Assembly: GCA_030848705.1 (NCBI GenBank)
Contig: CM061243.1
Span: 105,140,436-105,204,435, forward strand
Length of the DNA: 64,000 nucleotides
Source of the DNA: Heracleum sosnowskyi
Lineage: Eukaryota; Streptophyta; Magnoliopsida; Apiales; Apiaceae
Reading direction: 5' to 3'
A program made the position numbers and the translations under genes. This document shows, one piece after another, positions 12,066 to 22,309 of the stretch. The notes beneath the pieces are model-generated. The model saw nothing but the letters and a program-made list of their open reading frames with translations, was not told where the DNA came from and did no database searches. The stretch's first letter is position 1. Every line of letters starts with the position of its first letter.

Positions 12066-12911
12066 ATGCCTAAATATCAACCCAAACACAAAAACAAAAC
12101 TATGGAGATAACCAAGACAAAAGAAGGCTCTGTGGGTTTAAGTTATCCAATGCTAACGAAAAGTAACTATACAACATGGTCCTTGAAAATGAAGGTTTTC
12201 ATGAAGGCGCAAGGCGTTTGGGGTGCGATCGAAGGAGACCCAAAGACTGTTGTTGATGAGAGGACGATACAGATAGCCCTTGCAGCTATATACCAAGGCG
12301 TGCCAGAAGAAGTACTGCTGACTATTGCTGAGAAAGAAACCGCAAAGGAAGCTTGGGAAGCCATTAAAACGATGTGTGTGGGAGCAGAGCGAGTGAAGGA
12401 GGCTAAGGTACAAACGTTAAAGGGAGAGTTTGAGTCCCTTACCATGAAGGAGACAGATAAAATCGATGATTTTTGTATGAAGTTGAGCGGGATAGCAACC
12501 AATATCCGGGTACTTGGAGAAACGATGGATGAATCGAGTGTGGTAAGGAAAATATTACGTGCTGTTCCTGACAAGTTCCTTCAAATAGCTTCAAATATCG
12601 AGCAATTTGGAGATATGAAAGCTATGACGGTTGAAGAGGTAGTGGGTCGACTTAAGGCTCATGAAGAAAGAATGAAAGGTAGGTGTGAGAGCGGAGGAGA
12701 GCAACTTCTTTTGACTCAGAAATGGAAGGCAAGAGGCCAAGGAGGAGCATATGGCAGAAGTGGTGGACGTGACAGGAGTAAAATTAAGTGCTATAACTGC
12801 AACATCTTTGGGCACTACGCCTCAGAATGCAATAAACCACCACGAGACAGGGAACAAAGACAAGAAGTAAACCTTGCACAGATCACTGATGATGAACCAT
12901 CATTGCTTTGA
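12066..12911 (+). CDS. Gag nucleocapsid polyprotein (281 aa) of TR-GAG element
   Basis: Structural Gag protein that would form the virus-like particle and bind element RNA. The N-terminal part (about residues 25-60) has the Copia gag signature SYPMLTKSNYTTWSLKMKVF. A helical UBN2-like capsid segment follows to about residue 200 (EAWEAIKTM, LKGEFESLTM, DDFCMKLSGI). A basic RG-rich linker leads to one CCHC zinc knuckle, CYNCNIFGHYASEC, at about 240-253. The frame is intact with an ATG about 30 bp after the PBS; a second Met 13 codons in (METIKTK-like context) could be the real start. It ends with TGA and no protease follows. Intactness in an otherwise pol-less element suggests recent selection or recent insertion. 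Confidence 0.92.
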   Translation: MPKYQPKHKNKTMEITKTKEGSVGLSYPMLTKSNYTTWSLKMKVFMKAQGVWGAIEGDPKTVVDERTIQIALAAIYQGVPEEVLLTIAEKETAKEAWEAIKTMCVGAERVKEAKVQTLKGEFESLTMKETDKIDDFCMKLSGIATNIRVLGETMDESSVVRKILRAVPDKFLQIASNIEQFGDMKAMTVEEVVGRLKAHEERMKGRCESGGEQLLLTQKWKARGQGGAYGRSGGRDRSKIKCYNCNIFGHYASECNKPPRDREQRQEVNLAQITDDEPSLL

Positions 12912-12920
12912 CAGAATTAA

Positions 12921-13090
12921 GACGGCCAGATGGGCAAAGCCAGATGGACAAAGAATATGTGCCAAACGGGCAAATAAATGGTAATCCAGACGGGTGAATT
13001 AGTATTGCCAGACGGGCAAGTTTAGTAGTGTCAAACGGACAAAAAGAAAGCCACACGGGCTGATGAACGTGATTGCCAGATGGGCATAGT
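12921..13090 (+). repeat. Degenerate CCAGACGGGCAA minisatellite between gag and 3' LTR
   Basis: Eight copies of a CCAGAYGGGCAA-like word (variants ccagatgggcaa, ccagatggacaa, ccaaacgggcaa, ccagacgggtga, ccagacgggcaa, tcaaacggacaa, ccacacgggctg, ccagatgggcat) spaced about 20-25 bp apart. It fills the whole gag-to-PPT interval of the element and is not coding in any long frame. Confidence 0.85.
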
Positions 13091-13116
13091 AATTAAGTTT
13101 AGATTAAGGGGGTGAA

Positions 13117-13459
13117 TGTTGGGCTTTAATCTAAACTAATGGGCTTTGGATTTGTGTAGGTGTCCACGTTTGTGTTTAAATAATTGTTAACGTTAGTATA
13201 CCCACGTTAACACAGGAGAAGTAGGAGAAGTAGTCAGTGTTTGTTTGAGAGTTTTTAGGAGCAGTATTAAATTAGTGGCATGAGTATAGGAGTCTGATCC
13301 GTTATTCTAGCTACATGTAGTCTTTCATTTATATTGTAGCTTTGCATTCAGTTTTTATTAAGAAGAAAGTAATACAATGTTTGCATTACTTTAGTTTTCT
13401 CTCTTCCAGTTTATACAAGTTTTGTATTATAAGTATAGTCCAGTGTCCTTTTTTCTACA
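13117..13459 (+). repeat. 3' LTR of TR-GAG element
   Basis: 343 bp, TGTTGGGC...TCTACA. It is preceded by a purine-rich tract 'gattaagggggtgaa' and followed by target duplication taaag (13460-13464). Confidence 0.95.
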
Positions 13460-14210
13460 TAAAGCACTAGCTTTGTCAAACAAAATTGCAAACCAACAAT
13501 GTGAATAAATTGACACGCCAACATCTCTAAACCAACTACTCCTACCAACAATGTGAATAGGGCATTTGGATGGGGAGTTTTTCTACCCTGTAGAATTACT
13601 TATTTTCTAATAAAAATCTTGCTAAAGGTTCATCAATCAAATCTTGCCTATGTTTTTTAAAAAAACATGTAATACTCGACAAAATATAAAGTGATCTAGT
13701 AGAGCAAGGATATCAGCCATTTCAGCAGTTCCACCATTCTTCAGTTGTTCCAAGAGCGTAGAGCCACAGATTCTTTGAACTTGCGGATTGAGCAATGGCA
13801 ACAAATATAATCGCTCCATCAAAAACGACACAGCGAACCCTGAAAAAGAAAAATGATTAAGAGCAGATTCCATTGTAACATCATGACTCTTACATTTAGA
13901 TCAGGATCTCTCCGGAATCTTCGTCTTAGAGCATCTCGCATAGGAGGGTTGAGGCCATGCCGGTAATCCACTGCGTCTGGAGCAGAATCGCCCTCTTCTC
14001 TGACCATAATCATCTGTCAACCCCAAAGATGTGATTGTTTTTCACATTAGAAATAAACATCAGCCAGAAAGCTTTTCAAAGAAAGATTAGCAATCTACTT
14101 GACCAATGTCTGCGGGTTTTATCAGCACACTGTCATCGTAACTCTTGTATGATTTCCACAATGGCAGGAAGATCCAAGAGTGACGCAGGAAAGCGATCAT
14201 TGCCGATGGC

Positions 14211-14334
14211 CCGTTAATCCAATTTTATTCTAAAGTCAAATTATGTAATTATCTTAAATTTTAATCCACTTCTAATTCTAATTTCTAGCAAATTAAAATC
14301 TATTAAAATTATAAGAAAAAATAGGGATATTACA
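14211..14334 (-). repeat. Truncated LTR copy (124 bp), near-identical to 18277-18400
   Basis: The same 124-bp segment (plus-strand ccgttaatccaattttattc ... gggatattaca) occurs at 14211-14334 and 18277-18400, with three substitutions that I can see. The second copy continues into longer LTR sequence, whereas this one stops at the TAF7 exon fragment. Confidence 0.85.
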
Positions 14335-14525
14335 TACTACCCTCCTTAAAAGAATTTGGTCCCCAAATTCACAACAATCGTATACTCCAAAATGTTCATA
14401 ACACGTCTACCCACTAATCTCCTACAAGTCAAACTTAAACTATAGTCCACAAGATCGCACCATAGAGAATGTATTAGTCCCATACCTGACACACTCTGAA
14501 GGACATCTTGTTCTCTCATACCAAC
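14335..14525 (-). promoter_or_regulatory. Short internal region: PBS-like site and polypurine tract
   Basis: The minus strand reads TTGGTATGAGAG just after the LTR end at 14526 (one of the Met-tRNA PBS positions is changed). It ends in AAGGAGGGTAGTA just before the next LTR at 14334. These are the minimal reverse-transcription signals, and no coding sequence lies between them. Confidence 0.5.
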
Positions 14526-16139
14526 TGCAAAAGCCCGACTTTTCGGACTATTATTCTAAATACGAAACTTAAATAAAAATAGATTCCTTATTCGATAAAT
14601 TCAATATTCTACAAAAGTCAACGCGATGGTCAAACTCAACAATAATTCAAAACATAAAAGCGGAGACACAGCTCCATAAATCCAACAATATTCAATGTCT
14701 AACAGATAATCAAATTATTCGAATAGTCTTATGCAAAATCACATAGCACGAAATCCATAACTCCACATCCTTATTCTTACTTAGCTTCCAAAACTCCGAA
14801 CCTGAAATATATTAAAACAATGAGTTGCAAAACCCAACAAGTAACTATCGCCCAACGGCTCAAAGTAATATTTAAAATAGAATTTCTTAACTTTAAATCG
14901 ATAATATAATCTTAACAATAAAATCACATTTAATTCCCACAGTTCTAAATTACGGTCACACTATGCCACTGACACGGCTTCTATAGTTCGATGATTCGAT
15001 GGGGGCCACTTTACGTCCCTCGATAAGACAAACTCAACGAGGTATCTATTTGTTCAGGAACGTGCGTAAACTATATCTATGATTCGATATGTCACACTAT
15101 TCAGTGGCCGAATTCTATGATTTGATACGCAACTAAAACTGGGGAATTCTATACAAATCTTTTCTAAATTCTATTTTCGATATCACAATTCTCGATAGTT
15201 AAATCAATCAAATATTTCGAAAGTGAATAAAAATATATTTGATAATATTAGTGAGCAACGAAAAGTCACTTACCTCGATACCGATGTCGCACCCTGAAAA
15301 TAAAATCACAGCAAATCCTTAATATTAACTTATAATCTATTAACAGTCAAATAAAGCAAACAAGCACACAACTCAATAGAACTCATGCAGCGTTTAGATA
15401 TAATTTACTCAAAGTAGATTCCAAACATCAAACATCAAAATATCTTGCCAAATAGACTATTGTTAACAAAATCAATCCTGACCAGTTCTGAAAATTGGCA
15501 ATTTAGTCTATGAAAATGATTTTATCTTAAAAAGTACAAAACACGAAAAATGTAGAAGATTCCGAGAGATTTCCATAATGATAAGACTCGTTAAAAACGG
15601 ACAAGTAACGAACTCAGAGCATAGACATTTGTGGACTGCAGAACATAATCAGTCTCTGATTTCTTTAGTATTATGCTATTTACAACATCCAAATCACATA
15701 ATATAGCAGCAGAGTGTTAACAAGAAACAAAGAACACGAAAATAACTTTCCATATTGATATTACTCATTAAATTATCATAAAAACTCAATTTATTACGAA
15801 TTTTCAAAGTTAGACATCTCAGTTTCAAAAACATAATAGCTGGTCAATAAATCCCAGAAAAACTCATATCTACAGACCTTATTTCGGAAAACACAAAGAA
15901 TCAAAGTCGTAGATAATTCAAATACCTTTTCATAAAGTCTAATATCATTAAATTACGACAAATAACGAATCATATATGATTTTTACAAAAATTCAGATTT
16001 TATATAGTATACATACAAAATCGGAGTAGTCATACGAACATAATAGACAAAACAAAGAACTCATGGATATATATCATATTATATACCAAAACATTATCAC
16101 CTATACAAATAATAAAAAAAAATATGATTTACACATCTA

Positions 16140-18000
16140 TCTATATTATATTATTAAAGCCGAAACATTGAAAGTTTTGGTTTTCGGTTAACGGTCGGTT
16201 TTTGGTTTTCGGTACTTTTTCTAATTAATAAATTCATAATATAATCAAAATTCGGGAAAGTTTTATTATACATTAATATTTCACTATATTTTACTACATA
16301 AAAATCAAATAATATTGAAATCTAATCAAAAAAATGGAAATGAGGGATCTAATTTGTTTAAATTTAGGATACACTGCTACAAATAATACTTCTTTCTTTT
16401 TAGGATAACGAAAACTACTACAAATCAAATCTTTAATGGAATTGTATTATTGTCAAGTTACCAAAATATTAACTAGATGATTGACTTTTATAATTAAAAT
16501 ATTTTTTTTCTAACAAAATCTACTTCTTTTCCAAAAATATCATTACAATTATCTTTAAATTAAAACATATTACCTTTTATATTTGTTATTACTAAAATCT
16601 ATGTTTTCCAAAAATATGAGGTGCAATCCTTACTTATTTATTTTAAAACCTATTTTAATACTCTATTTAATATATAATAAAATAATATAAAAATAGTAAC
16701 TAACTGATTGCCTTTTATAATTAAAAAAAATTCTAACAAAATCTATTCCTTTTCCAAAAATATCACGACAATTACCTTTAAATTAAAACATAATATCTTT
16801 TATATTCGTTATCACTAAAATTTCTATTTTCCAAAAATATGAGGAGCAATCCTTACTTATTTATTTTAAAATCTATTTTAATACTCTATTTAATAAATAA
16901 TAAAATATATAAAAATATTAACTAGCTGATTGCCTTTTATAATTAAAACATTTTTTTCTAACAAAATCTACTTCTTTTCCAAAAATATCACGGGCAATTA
17001 CCTTTAAATTAAAATATATTACCTTTTATATTTGTTATCATTAAAATCTCTATTTTTCAAAAATATCAAGTGCAACTCTTACTTATATATTTTAAAACTT
17101 ATTTTAATACTTTTAATTATTTAAAAAAAACTTACCTATTTTAAGAAGTGAACATATTTTTTTTAACAAATACAATTAATATAAATAAACACATCATCAC
17201 TAAAATCCCTATTTTCCAAAAATATGAGGTGCAATCCTTACTTATTTATTTTAAAACCTATTTTAATACTCTATTTAATAAATAATAAAATAATATAAAA
17301 ATAGTAACTAGCTGATTGCCTTTTATAGTTAAAACATTTTTTTCTAACAAAATCTACTTCTTTTCCAAAAATATCACGGGCAATTACCTTTAAATTAAAA
17401 TATATTACCTTTTATATTTGTTATCATTAAAATCTCTCTTTTCCAAAAATATCAAGTGCAACTTATATATTTTAAAACCTATTTTAATACTTTTAATTAT
17501 TTAAAAAAACTTACCTATTTTAACAAGTGAACGTATTTTTTTAACACCTAAAATTAATATAATTAAAACACATCTAAAAATATTATGTGCAGTTACTTTT
17601 TTTTAATTAAAACATGTTAACTTTTCTATTTGTTCTTATTAAAAAAACTTACTTATTTTAACATGTCAGCATATTTTTTTAATAAATACAATTAATATAA
17701 TTAAAACACTTCTAAAAATATCACGGTCAATTACTTTTTTTAATTAAAACATGTTAGATTTTCTATCTGTCCTTATTATTAATATTATTTTATTATAAAA
17801 TAATATTAATAATACCTCATTTATCTTCCTCGGCCTCATTTGTATTTTTTTATATTTTTTTATGTTCCAATGAATATTTAAGTTTCTCATTTTATAATTT
17901 ATCATATTAATTTTTACTTTTATTTTAATATTTTCCATTCACATTAAATTTTTTAGTTTATTATTTTTAAGGCCCGTACCTTGCACATGTTATAGGCTAG
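16140..18000 (+). mobile_element. Non-autonomous Helitron nested in the LTR element, 1861 bp
   Basis: The 5' end TCTATATTATATTATTAAAG at 16140 is preceded by A. The 3' end has a degenerate hairpin (GTACC-tt-GCAC) at about 17976-17986, spacer and CTAG at 17997-18000, followed by T. The interior contains at least four diverged copies of a unit starting 'ctctatttaataaataataaaataat' (about 16460, 16671, 16885, 17269), with 'gattgccttttataattaaaac' and 'ttttccaaaaatatcac'. There is no RepHel coding capacity. Removal rejoins the flanking LTR sequence. Confidence 0.7.
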
Positions 18001-18400
18001 TAATATCATATACATGAATTTACCAAAATATACAAATAGTACAAGAATCGTTACCCTTTTTTCTAAACTTGTCACGAATCTCTCTTTCTCTCTCGCTTGG
18101 CGCCTCTCTCTCCTCTCTCTTACCGTTCCTTTTTTTTACACGACTGTTTGCTAGAGCTAGGGTTTTATCTTTTTTTTTCCACACTTGCATCTAGCTATGT
18201 ATTGGTCTGTAATTAACTTGGGTTAACCAAAATCATTCAATTAAACTAAAGCCCAACTAAATTAAATTAGTACAGTCCGTTAATCCAATTTTATTCTAAA
18301 GTCAAATTATATAATTATCTTAAATTTTAATCCACTTCTAATTCTAATTTCTAACAAATTAAAATCTATTAAAATTATAAGAAAAATTAGGGATATTACA

Positions 18401-18819
18401 ATTATCCCTTTGTTGAATAAAGCTTCAAACCTGGAAACTTGAACTCAGTTGAGTTCAAGCCGGTCCTAACTATTTACTTGACTCGATTCGATTGGACTCA
18501 ATTACACTATTTGTCCTGATTCTCGTTTCCTTTCCCAAATTGTAGATGTACTCTTAAGTGAACTGTCAAACCGTCATCGTACAACAATCTCTCAGATCCC
18601 AACATTACTCATCTAGTTATAAATTATTTTTCTACTAAATCACTAAAAATAAAACTATAGATATTATTCCAAATAATTTTTCCAAATTGACTCCACGCCA
18701 CTACCAACAATAGCAAACTACTTGAAAATTCATAAGTAGTGAGCTATACATGCATACATCCCAACAAAAAACAATTCAAACAATCTAGTGGATCAAGTAA
18801 AGAAAGTTCACATAAATTC
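18401..18819. other. Short host spacer between two LTR elements
   Basis: About 420 bp of AT-rich sequence between the LTR element ending at 18400 and the Tat element starting at 18820. No open frame, RNA gene or repeat recognised. Confidence 0.5.
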
Positions 18820-19235
18820 TGTTGGAACCAGTTTTCTTCCGTCCTTCGTCCAGTCAGACCTTCAATGAGAAGAATGCGAGGGATGTCCCCCCCCCCCATT
18901 CACCTCCGGTGTGAGAATCAGTTAAATGATCTTTTGTGAGTAAAGAAAGAAACGTACGAGAGCTGTAATTGTGTTGTGTGTATGAATGATGAACTCAAAC
19001 CTGTTTCTTTTCTTTTACCAGTATTTCCCGATCCCCACGTTCGGGACGTGGACCTCGCTCCCACATGGACAGTTCGAGCTTGACTGAGTCCTAGATACGT
19101 TGGTCACAAGCTTTGGTATGGGCCTGCGACATCGGTCTTCCATTGTCATGGAGCTTGGTTCATTCGGCCCATCTCTCTGATGGGCTTTTGTGTTTCCAGT
19201 TCGGCCCAATAAGGATCGGGCATATATCTTTAACA
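18820..19235 (-). repeat. 3' LTR of Tat element
   Basis: Plus-strand boundaries are TGTTGGAACCAG...ATATCTTTAACA. It contains a C tract and 'gtgtgtatgaatgatgaactc', which match the right LTR. On the minus strand it follows a purine-rich stretch 'aaaggccaggga'. Confidence 0.9.
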
Positions 19236-20166
19236 TGTCCCTGGCCTTTGGTCGAAGAATCTTCTATCGAAGGCCCACGTATCAACCCATCTTCGAGAAC
19301 GCTCTAGGACAATACGCTGGCCGAACGAAGTAACACCTGTCTATCGACAGCCTCGGCCATGTCAATAGGAGACAGCTGTTGTCATAAAGATTTCTTTGGA
19401 GTTACACGTTTTCCCAAGTCGATCCTCGCCGTGAATTCAGAAAGTCTCAATCTCAGCCGTTAATTTCGAAACGGCTAAATAATATTCACTTAACCGCCAT
19501 TTTATACTGTCCATCCACCATTCCATATAGACACTCACGGATAATACTTACAAAATCCTCCTTTCTCTACAAAACTTTCTTTCATCTACAATATTTACGG
19601 TGAGCAAAGCATAGGTGGGATCAACTCCATACCACGTCGTGAATCAACGTTTTTACTCTCCAACACAAGTAAGTTTTCTCTCCCTTACTGTTCTTTATGT
19701 ATTGTGTAGGATCCATGTTTAAAAATCATAGGGTAGTGTAACTTCCGTATGTCATATATGTAAGTGTAGTGGTGCCTTTGGGTCTGTAGGATGCTTTAGG
19801 GTAGTTTAGTGCCAAAATATAGCGTAATAACTGCAATTTCGCATTTTGGGGGTAGAAACGAAACCATGGGGTAGAATATTCGCTTTTCTGGGTAGCTTTC
19901 CCGGCGTAAACACCCTTCGGCCGACACTCACCTTTAGAACACTCGTCGGTCTGTCTTAATACCCAAGAACATCCTTCAGAATTTCTTGAGTTCGCAAATC
20001 CACCTTTTTCCACAACCCGTAGGGCTTCCTTCTGCCAATCCCAGCCCTCTGTACTCGGTTCTTACCATTAAACTAGTTCTTTGTATACCTTTTCTTTTAA
20101 ATCGTCCGAGTACAAGGCTAATTTTAAATCGTTCGACCCATAGAACACAGACCTGTTTATTCGGCT
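19236..20166. other. Tat internal region between 3' LTR and antisense gene
   Basis: Non-coding in the element's own sense. It probably carries the promoter and 5' UTR of the antisense gene that starts at 20167: pyrimidine-rich leader sequence and 'caacacaag/gtaag'-like splice words occur at 19560-19690. I could not define a transcription start. Confidence 0.35.
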
Positions 20167-20222
20167 ATGGCGCACTTCGGTGTCTCCAGATTCCCTTCGG
20201 CCAATTTGAATTTCGTGCTCTC
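20167..20222 (+). pseudogene. First exon part of Tat antisense gene, cut by SIRE-A insertion
   Basis: ATG at 20167 opens MAHFGVSRFPSANLNF, and the frame runs into the SIRE target site ctctc (20218-20222). The same frame resumes at 32296 after the right copy of the target duplication. This places the SIRE insertion inside the antisense gene. Confidence 0.75.
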
Positions 20223-20828
20223 TGTTGCCCAGTAAATAACAATTGTAGAAGGGGGTTGAATACAATTGTATAAGATTCTCGACTTTATATAACACAAATA
20301 TGAAAGATCAATAACAATAACAATAACAATAACAGCTTTATTAACTTTGATATAAAACTGTTACAAACTCTCTTAAGAAATTCTGATGTTCTTAAGAGCT
20401 GCTAGCTTACAAAAACTCTCTCAAGAAATTCTGTTCTTAAGAGCTTCTCTCCGATTATGTTCTCTCTCGAATGAATACATAAATCGAAACCAAAACTGTG
20501 TTTATATAGTGCACACAGCTTCTCTATCAATAACAAGATAAGTCCTAATCATAATAAAGATAGAAACATATCTTTAATCGATAGCTGCATTCTACAAACC
20601 AGGAACAAACTTCCATGTTTATCTAGACTCCAAATATAACTCGAAGTAGAAATCCTGATCAGCTTCAAGTTCTGATGATCAAACCTGATCATAGTCTGAG
20701 TAGGAATCCTGATGATCAATAAGATACTGACGCTTGATCAAATACTGATGACCATGCAATACTGATGACGTCAGCAATCCTGATCAGTTGAGTCTAGCTT
20801 CTGACGATCATTGAATTCTGATCCAACA
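20223..20828 (-). repeat. 3' LTR of SIRE-A
   Basis: 606 bp, plus-strand TGTTGCCC...GATCCAACA. It contains (ataaca)n at about 20312-20334, a minus-strand TATATAAA at about 20501-20508, and a cluster of AATCCTGAT-like words near 20650-20800. The PPT AATGGGGGAGAT-type run lies next to it at 20829. Confidence 0.95.
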
Positions 20829-20938
20829 ATCTCCCCCAATCTCATACTTTGTGAAATAAAGTATAGATTCCAAATATTCAATGATGTCAAAAACATGTAT
20901 CAAAATGTACAAGTATCTTCAGAAACAACTTATCTGTT

Positions 20939-22309
20939 TTAAGCTTTTTGATAGAACAGATTCATCTTCAAGAAATTGGATAATAAACTTTCTTCTTTTT
21001 CTTCAAGAATTTGAATCAGTCTTTCCTTAAGATTTCTGAGTTCTTCATCTTCCTCATTAATCTGGTAGATAGCTGCTCTGAGATTCTGTATGGAGTTTCT
21101 CTGTAGACTGTGCTCTTCAAGCAAAAGATAAGCAATTTCCTTCCCATCAGGATTGAGAGAAAGATGAGTCATGCCAAAATTTACTTCTTTAACAGCAGTA
21201 CCCCTTTGCATTTCCACATCCTGACCTCTTTGATTTAAGTACATGGGAATATAATTACCATCGAAATTACTGTTTCCATCCAGTCTTCTTCTTATAGTTG
21301 ACAAAATCATGTCACTCCATTCTTTGTACACTTGGTTCTTCCATCTTAACAGATAGTGAACATATTTCAGTTCCTGTGTAGTTTTCATCAGCAGATCTTG
21401 AATAGATAGAATCTTCACACTACCATCTTTCATGAAGTACAGAAGCTTTTCTTTCTTTTCAAAACCATCATGACAATCTATAACTATATCAACAGCTAAT
21501 AAATTGTTCAGGTTTTCAGAAGTTAAAGTACCTCCAATTTCTGTCAAGGAGTAAGGATCAACATATGACATATTCAGATATTCACCATCTCTGTGTCCAA
21601 TACCTCCTCTTGAATTACTTGACAATTGCTTCAGATTCGAAAACATCTTTAACCAGAGTGTTTTTGATCTAGCCATATCAGACAAATCAACAACACTTGA
21701 AGCGCTTGTAATAATTCCACCAGACTGAAAATTGATAGGTGTATCACAACTTAATGTGCTAATATGTTTCCAATTCTTATCCTTTTCCTTTTAAAAAACA
21801 TAGCTTCTTTCCAGTAAAGATTCTTGTCTGCTTGAATTTCTCCATTTTCTTTCATTTGAAACTTTAAGCCTTTGTAGATAGAGATTAAAATCTTCATTTG
21901 TTCTTTTTGTAATATCTCTTCTTCTGGCTTCTTCTTCTTCATCTACTTCTTTGTTGTGACAATCAACAACAGTAGATAAGATTATCAAATCAACCTCTTG
22001 CAGAATTTCAGATTCGTCAGGATCTTGAATATTGTCAGGATTAGAATCTTCAATTTGATTTGTATTGCTGAGAGTTGATTTACTTGATTTTCTTTTCAAT
22101 TCAGGTTCTTCTTCAACAAATTCCTTGTCTTCTTTCTCCATGATATCCTTGATAACAGGATCTATTAGATTTTGTGAAGCTTCAGGAATTTCTTTAATTC
22201 TTAATGCTCTAGACCTTGTCTGTCTAGGTACTGTTTGAGTTGAAGAACCTCTTCTATTTCTTCTAGCACCTCTCCTACCTCTGCTTCCTCTACCTCTAGC
22301 AGAAGCAGT
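20939..22309 (-). pseudogene. C-terminal part of SIRE-A envelope-like frame, after two in-frame stops
   Basis: The reading frame of the 780-codon envelope-like ORF continues here without a frameshift after UAG (22310-22312), giving 172 codons to a UAA (21791-21793) and then 283 codons to a stop at 20939. The first part begins with an RG-rich stretch (ARGRGSRGRRGARR) and acidic repeats; the last part is helical and charged (ELRNLKERLIQILEEKEESL). No membrane segment or signal peptide is obvious. The lineage's 'env-like' label is positional, and a role in entry has not been shown. Whether the stops are suppressed or represent decay cannot be decided here. Confidence 0.6.

Larger units (their letters stand above)
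11691..13459 (+). mobile_element. TR-GAG element: gag-only Copia-type LTR retrotransposon
   Basis: Two 343-bp LTRs (TG...CA) flank a single gag frame, with a Met-initiator PBS after the 5' LTR and a purine-rich tract (about 13104-13116) before the 3' LTR. The target duplication taaag is perfect at 11686-11690 and 13460-13464. There is no protease, integrase or reverse transcriptase, so mobility must be supplied in trans, as known for TR-GAG elements. The insertion lies in the last TAF7 exon. The two LTRs differ at two positions that I can see, so the insertion is young. Confidence 0.92.
11572..14210 (-). pseudogene. TAF7: TAF7 (TFIID subunit 7) gene remnant, split by a retrotransposon and truncated
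   Basis: Minus-strand exon-like blocks match plant TAF7, the TFIID subunit used in RNA polymerase II initiation. Block 1 (14210-14099) contains PASLLDLPAIVE and SYDDSVLIKPADIGQ, but the two parts lie in different frames, so a frameshift is present. A GT...AG intron follows. Block 2 (14013-13894) encodes the hallmark MIMVREEGDSAPDAVDYRHG and a basic RRRFRRDPDLN end, followed by GT. After a second intron, block 3 (13839 to about 13690) has QLKNGGTAEMAD. The C-terminal exon has AERSDSDESG before a stop at 11572-11574, and is interrupted at 11691-13464 by the TR-GAG insertion. The N-terminal 60-70 residues usual for the family are missing: homology stops at 14210, where LTR sequence begins. Family assignment is firm; loss of function is inferred from truncation, frameshift and insertion. 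Confidence 0.8.
14211..18400 (-). mobile_element. LTR retrotransposon derivative with about 2 kb LTR and minimal internal region, 3' truncated
   Basis: On the minus strand the element begins TGTAATATCCC at 18400, a start common in Ty3 chromovirus LTRs. The LTR appears to end in CA at 14526, followed by a PBS-like TTGGTATGAGAG. After about 190 bp, a purine-rich tract (14335-14345) is followed by a second TGTAATATCCC copy at 14334, which continues only 124 bp before breaking into TAF7 sequence at 14210. Excluding the Helitron at 16140-18000, the first LTR is about 2.0 kb. No gag or pol frame is seen, so it is a non-autonomous or internally deleted element. Lineage is inferred from the termini alone. 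Confidence 0.55.

Noticed and set aside
17744..17938. 64-codon Lys/Ile-rich frame
   Set aside because: AT-rich Helitron interior, compositional only.
18739..18939. 66-codon frame across the left Tat boundary
   Set aside because: Crosses from host spacer into the LTR, so it cannot be an old gene, and has no recognisable features.
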